From contig CALFWM010000011.1 in the NCBI GenBank assembly GCA_937928635.1, positions 142,142 through 206,141 on the forward strand: 64,000 nucleotides of DNA, read 5' to 3'. Origin of the DNA: an uncultured Sulfitobacter sp. GTDB lineage: Bacteria > Pseudomonadota > Alphaproteobacteria > Rhodobacterales > Rhodobacteraceae. Positions 59,762 to 64,000 of the stretch are shown piece after piece. The translations under genes were made by a program, and so were the position numbers. Positions within the stretch are counted from its first letter, which is position 1, and each line of letters starts with the position of its first letter. The notes below the pieces were generated by a model. It saw only the letters and a program-made list of their open reading frames with translations, had not been told where the DNA came from and made no database searches.

Positions 59762-60631
59762 TTACTTCTTCTTACGCTTTGAGAACTCTGTCTCGCCACC
59801 TTTGGCCAGAATCTTGGCTTGTGACACCCAATCATCCCGCTCAACACGTCCTTTAAAGCCCTCAAGGTTATCGTTTACCCATTGCACTTCTTTCTTGCGC
59901 CAGCTGGCAACCTGATCAAAGTGCCAAAAGCCCAGCTTGTTCAGCATCCCTTCCAGCTTTGGACCGACACCGCTGATCAATTTGAGATCATCTGCACCCC
60001 CTGCCCGTGCAGCCGCGAGCGTCTCCGGTTTGCCGTCTGCCGCTACTGGCGCGCGCTTTGCCTTTGCGGGCTTGTCTGCGGCTGGTGCGGTGGCCTTTTT
60101 CGCTGGCGCTTTCTTGGCGGCTGGTTTTTTGGCTGGCGCTTTTTTCTCGGCCTCCGGGGCTTCGTACTTCCAGGTGCCTTTGCGCGCTGCAAGTTCGGCT
60201 TGCCCGGCCAGCGGCTTTGATGGCTTGATCTCAACCCCACCCGACGTTGTGGCAGATGCTTCCGCTGTGGCCGCTTGGGCGCGGCTGGCTGCGCCATCCT
60301 CTGCTGCGGTTTCCGCCTGTGGTGCCGCATCTGCTGCTGTTGCGGTTGCTGAAGTCGCGGCTACAGCCGCCGTCGCGCTGGCAGAGGCCGCTGCGGCCCC
60401 GGCGTTGCCACTGCGCACATTCTCAAGATCCTCCTTGGCCGTGCTTTCACTGCACAGGAACCGTACGAGAATAAAACCAATGATGATCGCCGCAATCAGC
60501 CCGGCAAAAACCGCCTGAATAAACCGCCAATCCCCCAACACCATCAAAAGTGCTGCAATAACCACGCCTGCGATTGCCGCAACAATCATGCTTGTCATCG
60601 CACAGCTTTGTGTATCTGTCCCGTTTGCCAT
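59762..60631 (-). CDS. Membrane-anchored protein with a NuoE-type helix-hairpin-helix C-terminus
   Basis: The 289-residue protein has two spans at about residues 14-32 and 38-58, an Ala-rich linker (80-130), a basic stretch with [13 protein letters not shown] (165-195) and a C-terminal helix-hairpin-helix domain (210-289). The last domain begins [19 protein letters not shown] and by eye is about three quarters identical to the C-terminus of NuoE in the gene just upstream. It may be a duplication of that tail fused to a membrane anchor. Its role with complex I is inferred. Confidence 0.75.
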   Translation of the reverse strand: MANGTDTQSCAMTSMIVAAIAGVVIAALLMVLGDWRFIQAVFAGLIAAIIIGFILVRFLCSESTAKEDLENVRSGNAGAAAASASATAAVAATSATATAADAAPQAETAAEDGAASRAQAATAEASATTSGGVEIKPSKPLAGQAELAARKGTWKYEAPEAEKKAPAKKPAAKKAPAKKATAPAADKPAKAKRAPVAADGKPETLAAARAGGADDLKLISGVGPKLEGMLNKLGFWHFDQVASWRKKEVQWVNDNLEGFKGRVERDDWVSQAKILAKGGETEFSKRKKK

Positions 60632-60666
60632 CGTAACTCACTATCCCCCGTTGTTGTGACGTACTG

Positions 60667-61818
60667 TCACTCTTCATAGCGCCCGTCTTTGCGCGCGCGC
60701 TTAGAAAACTCTGTTTGCTCGCCTGCGGCAAGCCTTTTGGCCTGTTCTACCCAATTATCGCGGGAAACCCGGCCTTTGAACCCCTTAAGGTTGTGATCCA
60801 CCCAGGCCACTTCATCCGCCCCCCACTTGGCGACCTGATCCCAGTGCCAAAAACCAAGTGTGTTCAGCAGCCCCTCCAATTTGGGGCCGACACCTTTGAT
60901 GAGCTTGAGATCATCCGCCCCGGAGGCGCGCGGCGCATCCATGGTGCTCGGCTTTGTGCCCGGTCCGCTGGCATCATTGTTGGGCGCAGAGGTCGCCGCC
61001 GCTTCCTGCTTGGTCACGCCGGTCTTGCCCGCTGCTTTGCCTTTGGCCCGGTTGGTGGATTTTGCTGCCGCGGGCTTTTTCGCCGCAGGTTTGCGCCCGG
61101 TGTTGGCCGCTTTGCCCTGCCAGGGCGTCAACAATGGCACTTCTGTGCCATCAATCCGCTTGACCGTATCGCCAATATCCGTCGCCAGCTGAACGGAGGC
61201 ATTATACTGCGTCTTGCCGCTATCGTATTCCGTCAGGCTGGTCAGCCCCTTCAAAGGCTCCGCCGCGTAGCGCCCGTTCTGCGGCCCCGGCGTGGGCACA
61301 CGGCCCGCTTCCAGATCATCGAGCAATGCACGCAGCTTGTCCGCCGTCAAATCCTCGTAATAATCCTTGCCAATCTGCGCCATGGGCGCATTGGCACAGG
61401 CCCCGAGGCATTCGACCTCTTCCCATGAAAACTTGCCATCCGGGCTCAGCGTATGGGGCTGATCCGCAATCCGCTCCTTGCAGACAGAAACCAAATCCTC
61501 CGCCCCGCAGATCATGCAGGTGGTGGTGCCGCAAATCTGAATATTTGCCACATAACCAATAGGTTGCAGCTGAAACATAAAGTAGAATGTCGCCACCTCT
61601 AGGCCCCGAATATGGGCAAGACCGAGCATATCGCTGACATGCTCAATCGCCGGACGGGACAACCACCCCTCCTGCTCCTGCGCGCGCCAGAGCAACGGGA
61701 TGATAGCGCTGGCCTGACGCCCCTCGGGAAACTTGGTCATTTGCGCCTCTGCCCATGCCTGATTGGCGGGCGTAAAGGCGAAGGTTTCGGGTTGTTCGTG
61801 GTGTAGACGGCGGAGCAT
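60667..61818 (-). CDS. nuoE: NADH-quinone oxidoreductase subunit E with helix-hairpin-helix extension
   Basis: The 383-residue subunit has the usual thioredoxin-like [2Fe-2S] domain (about residues 1-190), with ligands C96, C101, C137 and C141. Typical NuoE/Nqo2 ends near 240 residues. Here a basic linker ([13 protein letters not shown]) and a helix-hairpin-helix domain (299-383, [19 protein letters not shown]) follow. The start overlaps the DUF2442 stop as TAATG. Confidence 0.94.
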   Translation of the reverse strand: MLRRLHHEQPETFAFTPANQAWAEAQMTKFPEGRQASAIIPLLWRAQEQEGWLSRPAIEHVSDMLGLAHIRGLEVATFYFMFQLQPIGYVANIQICGTTTCMICGAEDLVSVCKERIADQPHTLSPDGKFSWEEVECLGACANAPMAQIGKDYYEDLTADKLRALLDDLEAGRVPTPGPQNGRYAAEPLKGLTSLTEYDSGKTQYNASVQLATDIGDTVKRIDGTEVPLLTPWQGKAANTGRKPAAKKPAAAKSTNRAKGKAAGKTGVTKQEAAATSAPNNDASGPGTKPSTMDAPRASGADDLKLIKGVGPKLEGLLNTLGFWHWDQVAKWGADEVAWVDHNLKGFKGRVSRDNWVEQAKRLAAGEQTEFSKRARKDGRYEE

Positions 61819-62123
61819 TAGGCAATTCCAGCTTGTTGTTTGTCTGCAAGGATGCGCAAGGCATCTACGCAGTAGTCAGCCCCGGTGATCCACTGGATCG
61901 CGCGGCCATCGTGAATGATTTCAACGGTTTCGAACGTGGTCGGCACGGCCAAGGTCGCGAACCATCTGGACCGGCTGATGGCTTCAGAGAAATCAACGTC
62001 ACGCACAGCCCCATCGTCAAAGGTCACCCGCAGTTTCGGTGTCTCCAAAACGGCAATGGAGACCGCGCGCAGCATCTCCTCGTGCGCGAAGGGGTCGTAT
62101 ATTTCAACCGTTGTTGAAGTCAT
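61818..62123 (-). CDS. DUF2442-family protein
   Basis: The 101-residue protein has a DUF2442 pattern: [15 protein letters not shown], then [15 protein letters not shown] and [17 protein letters not shown]2442 genes are often next to DUF4160 genes, as here. Such pairs have been predicted as toxin-antitoxin modules, and this protein would be the possible antitoxin. It overlaps DUF4160 by 20 bp and nuoE by TAATG, so it is translated with complex I. Confidence 0.8.
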   Translation of the reverse strand: MTSTTVEIYDPFAHEEMLRAVSIAVLETPKLRVTFDDGAVRDVDFSEAISRSRWFATLAVPTTFETVEIIHDGRAIQWITGADYCVDALRILADKQQAGIA

Positions 62124-62337
62124 CCCATGTCCTTCTGAGAAAGCTGTCGTTTTCCTGTGCCCAAGCGAGCGCCTCTTTCATGGCTTTGCGATCCAACTGC
62201 CCTTTGCGTACCGCCAAACCGTCAATCAACACCTCAGCTTCGCGACCGTCATTCCCCAAAACGTGAAAGTGGGGCGGATTGTGGTCATCAAAGTACATCG
62301 CAATCAGGCAAAATTGAAGGCGCGCAATGACGGGCAT
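62104..62337 (-). CDS. DUF4160-family protein
   Basis: The 77-residue protein has the family core MYFDDHNPPHFHVLGNDG and KALLEALAW-like KEALAWAQEN. The conserved HNPPHFHV histidines suggest a metal or catalytic site, but activity is unknown. It forms a pair with the overlapping DUF2442 gene. It follows nuoD by 18 bp. Confidence 0.82.
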   Translation of the reverse strand: MPVIARLQFCLIAMYFDDHNPPHFHVLGNDGREAEVLIDGLAVRKGQLDRKAMKEALAWAQENDSFLRRTWDDFNNG

Positions 62338-62355
62338 GTTTCGTTCAAGCCACCC

Positions 62356-63579
62356 TCACCGATCAATCTCCCCAAACACCACGTCCATCGTGCCAATAAT
62401 CGCCGCCACATCCGCCAGTTGGTGCCCCACGGAGATATGATCCATCGCTTGCAAATGCAGGAACCCCGGCGCGCGGATTTTGGCGCGGTAGGGTTTGTTG
62501 GAGCCATCGGCCACCAGATACACGCCAAACTCCCCCTTGGGGGCCTCAACGGCGCAATAGACCTCACCCGCCGGCACGTGGAACCCTTCGGTGTATAGTT
62601 TAAAGTGGTGGATCAGGCTTTCCATGTCCGTCTTCATCGCAGTCCGGCTGGGCGGCGTAATCTTGCCACGGGCCAGCACGTCACCCTGCCCATCGGGGGC
62701 GCGCAATTTTTCGATACATTGCAGGATGATAGAGGTCGATTGACGCATCTCCTCCATCCGACACAGATAGCGGTCAAAGCAGTCGCCATTGGTGCCCACA
62801 GGCACCTGGAAATCAAACTCATCGTAACATTCATAGGGCTGCGAACGGCGCAGATCCCATGCCAGCCCCGACCCGCGCACCATCACGCCGGAGAAACCGT
62901 AGTCCAGAATGTCCTGCTCGCTCACCACGCCGATATCAACGTTGCGCTGCTTGAAAATCCGGTTGTCGGTCAGCAGCGTGTCGATGTCCTTGATCATTTT
63001 GGGGAATTCATGCGCCCACGTCTCAATGTCATCAATCAGCGCGTCAGGCAGGTCCTGATGCACGCCACCGGGGCGGAAGTAGGCCGCGTGCAGGCGCGAG
63101 CCAGAGGCACGCTCGTAAAAGATCATCAGTTTTTCACGCTCTTCAAAGCCCCAAAGCGGCGGCGTCAACGCGCCTACATCCAGCGCCTGCGTGGTGATGT
63201 TTAGCAAGTGGTTCAGCACCCGGCCAATTTCGGAATAGAGCACCCGGATCAGGCTGGCCCGACGCGGCACTTCGGTCTTGGTCAGCTTTTCGATGACCAG
63301 ACACCAGGCGTGCTCCTGATTCATCGGGGCCACGTAATCGAGCCGGTCGAAATAAGGCAGGTTTTGCAGGTACGTCCGGCTTTCCATCAGCTTTTCGGTG
63401 CCCCGATGCAGCAGCCCGATGTGCGGATCGCAGCGTTCGACCACCTCACCGTCCAGCTCAAGCACCAGACGCAAAACCCCATGCGCCGCAGGGTGTTGCG
63501 GACCGAAGTTGATGTTGAAGTTACGGATTTTCTGTTCGCCCGTCAGAGCGTCTTCGAAACCTTTGGTGCCGTCCATCAT
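62356..63579 (-). CDS. nuoD: NADH-quinone oxidoreductase subunit D
   Basis: This 407-residue subunit binds quinone and is related to the large subunit of NiFe hydrogenases. [20 protein letters not shown] holds the quinone-site histidine region near residue 30 and [14 protein letters not shown] follows; DPHRGS-type hydrogenase cysteines are absent, as expected. The first of two adjacent ATGs (63579) overlaps the upstream gene as ATGA. Confidence 0.96.
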   Translation of the reverse strand: MMDGTKGFEDALTGEQKIRNFNINFGPQHPAAHGVLRLVLELDGEVVERCDPHIGLLHRGTEKLMESRTYLQNLPYFDRLDYVAPMNQEHAWCLVIEKLTKTEVPRRASLIRVLYSEIGRVLNHLLNITTQALDVGALTPPLWGFEEREKLMIFYERASGSRLHAAYFRPGGVHQDLPDALIDDIETWAHEFPKMIKDIDTLLTDNRIFKQRNVDIGVVSEQDILDYGFSGVMVRGSGLAWDLRRSQPYECYDEFDFQVPVGTNGDCFDRYLCRMEEMRQSTSIILQCIEKLRAPDGQGDVLARGKITPPSRTAMKTDMESLIHHFKLYTEGFHVPAGEVYCAVEAPKGEFGVYLVADGSNKPYRAKIRAPGFLHLQAMDHISVGHQLADVAAIIGTMDVVFGEIDR

Positions 63580-63863
63580 TGACGCATCCCTCTTGTATCA
63601 GAACCCGTAGGTCCGAACCATTTCCAGCTCAGCAAAGCCCAAACACTCCCGCCAGCCGATATTGCAAAGAATTGCACAAACGCTCCTAAGCCAAGATCGA
63701 GTAGCGATTGAGAGCCTGAACTAAAAAACAAGAGAACAATCAGGAAAAATACCATACTCAATGCCGCCGCAAGGATCACGCGAACGACGAACGAATAGGC
63801 GCTATTGCGCAATAACATGCTGAACATCGTTCCGTACATGAAAGGCAAGAACACTCCTGTCAC
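63576..63863 (-). CDS. Small membrane protein upstream of nuoD
   Basis: The 95-residue product is read from a GTG at 63863 that overlaps the previous stop (GTGA) and has GGAG 5 bp before it. It has two or three spans ([39 protein letters not shown]). Stop overlaps the nuoD start. An ATG at 63839 is a possible alternative start. Function unknown. Confidence 0.6.
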   Translation of the reverse strand: MTGVFLPFMYGTMFSMLLRNSAYSFVVRVILAAALSMVFFLIVLLFFSSGSQSLLDLGLGAFVQFFAISAGGSVWALLSWKWFGPTGSDTRGMRQ

Positions 63864-64000
63864 AATTTCTCCAACTCTTGCAGCTTCAACCCCATCCACC
63901 ACAGCAGCGCAATCGTGCCAAGGGGCACAATGCACACAGCCGCCCAATACTTATGGATGCCAAAGAACGGCAGCAGCTTGATCATCGGAATGGCCGTCGC
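63860..64000 (-). CDS. Small membrane protein, C-terminal part (cut by window edge)
   Basis: An open frame enters from the right edge and reads ATAIPMIKLLPFFGIHKYWAA, with one membrane span (AVCIVPLGTIALLWWMGLKL), to a TGA at 63860-63862. Forty-six residues are visible. It overlaps the next gene by 4 bp, so it belongs to the same operon. nuoC and nuoB would be expected beyond it. Confidence 0.6.
   Translation of the reverse strand, partial: ATAIPMIKLLPFFGIHKYWAAVCIVPLGTIALLWWMGLKLQELEKL

Overview
The window is a dense, roughly 60% G+C stretch of a bacterial chromosome. Its gene content points to an alphaproteobacterium of the Rhodobacteraceae (Roseobacter-type). The signs are: a respiratory complex I operon interleaved with many small extra genes; a 24 kb minus-strand run ending in birA, coaX and an RNase J gene; tatABC followed by a DUF815 ATPase; paired Lin0512-family genes; a DUF1194 protein; and FkbM, sulfotransferase and Hint-domain proteins. 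This assignment is inferred from gene families and layout, not from a marker-gene comparison. I saw no rRNA, tRNA, CRISPR array, prophage or intact insertion sequence.

Layout. 0-1.2 kb: a CoxE/CoxD-like VWA protein (cut by the window edge) and a MoxR-type ATPase, minus strand. 1.4-8.3 kb: a compact plus-strand glycan-type cluster with three related glycosyltransferase domains, a sulfotransferase-like protein, a 779-residue fusion protein, an FkbM methyltransferase and an alpha/beta-hydrolase-like protein. 8.3-24.7 kb: mostly plus-strand housekeeping genes (pyrC, a PLP dehydratase, pyrE, dnaB, alr, radA, cvpA, purF, surE, pcm) with a few accessory genes, including an orphan histidine kinase between cvpA and purF. 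24.8-28.6 kb: an NlpD-like lipoprotein convergent with the tatA-tatB-tatC-DUF815 operon. 28.7-33.3 kb: a WYL-type regulator next to a perfect 20-bp inverted repeat, then a minus-strand unit of SDR, AlkD-like, ABC ATPase and two Lin0512 genes. 33.5-40 kb: plus-strand Hint-domain protein, prfC, a divergent glycosyltransferase, a DEAD-box helicase and a membrane protein.

40.0-64 kb: one long minus-strand transcription direction containing nuoD to nuoN, followed by birA, coaX and rnj, and closed by a strong bidirectional hairpin terminator. The nuo genes are interrupted by about seventeen non-nuo genes or remnants. Most are joined to their neighbours by 1-4 bp stop/start overlaps, so they are probably translated with complex I. 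They include a DUF4160/DUF2442 pair between nuoD and nuoE, a membrane-anchored copy of the NuoE C-terminal helix-hairpin-helix domain, small membrane proteins, lipoproteins and a carboxymuconolactone-decarboxylase-family protein. The block between nuoF and nuoG holds two frameshifted genes.

The features most worth following are the duplicated helix-hairpin-helix tail in the complex I operon, the DUF4160/DUF2442 pair coupled to nuoE, the long palindrome between tatA and the WYL regulator, the tandem TTCAAA-loop hairpins before radA, and the glycosyltransferase/sulfotransferase cluster.
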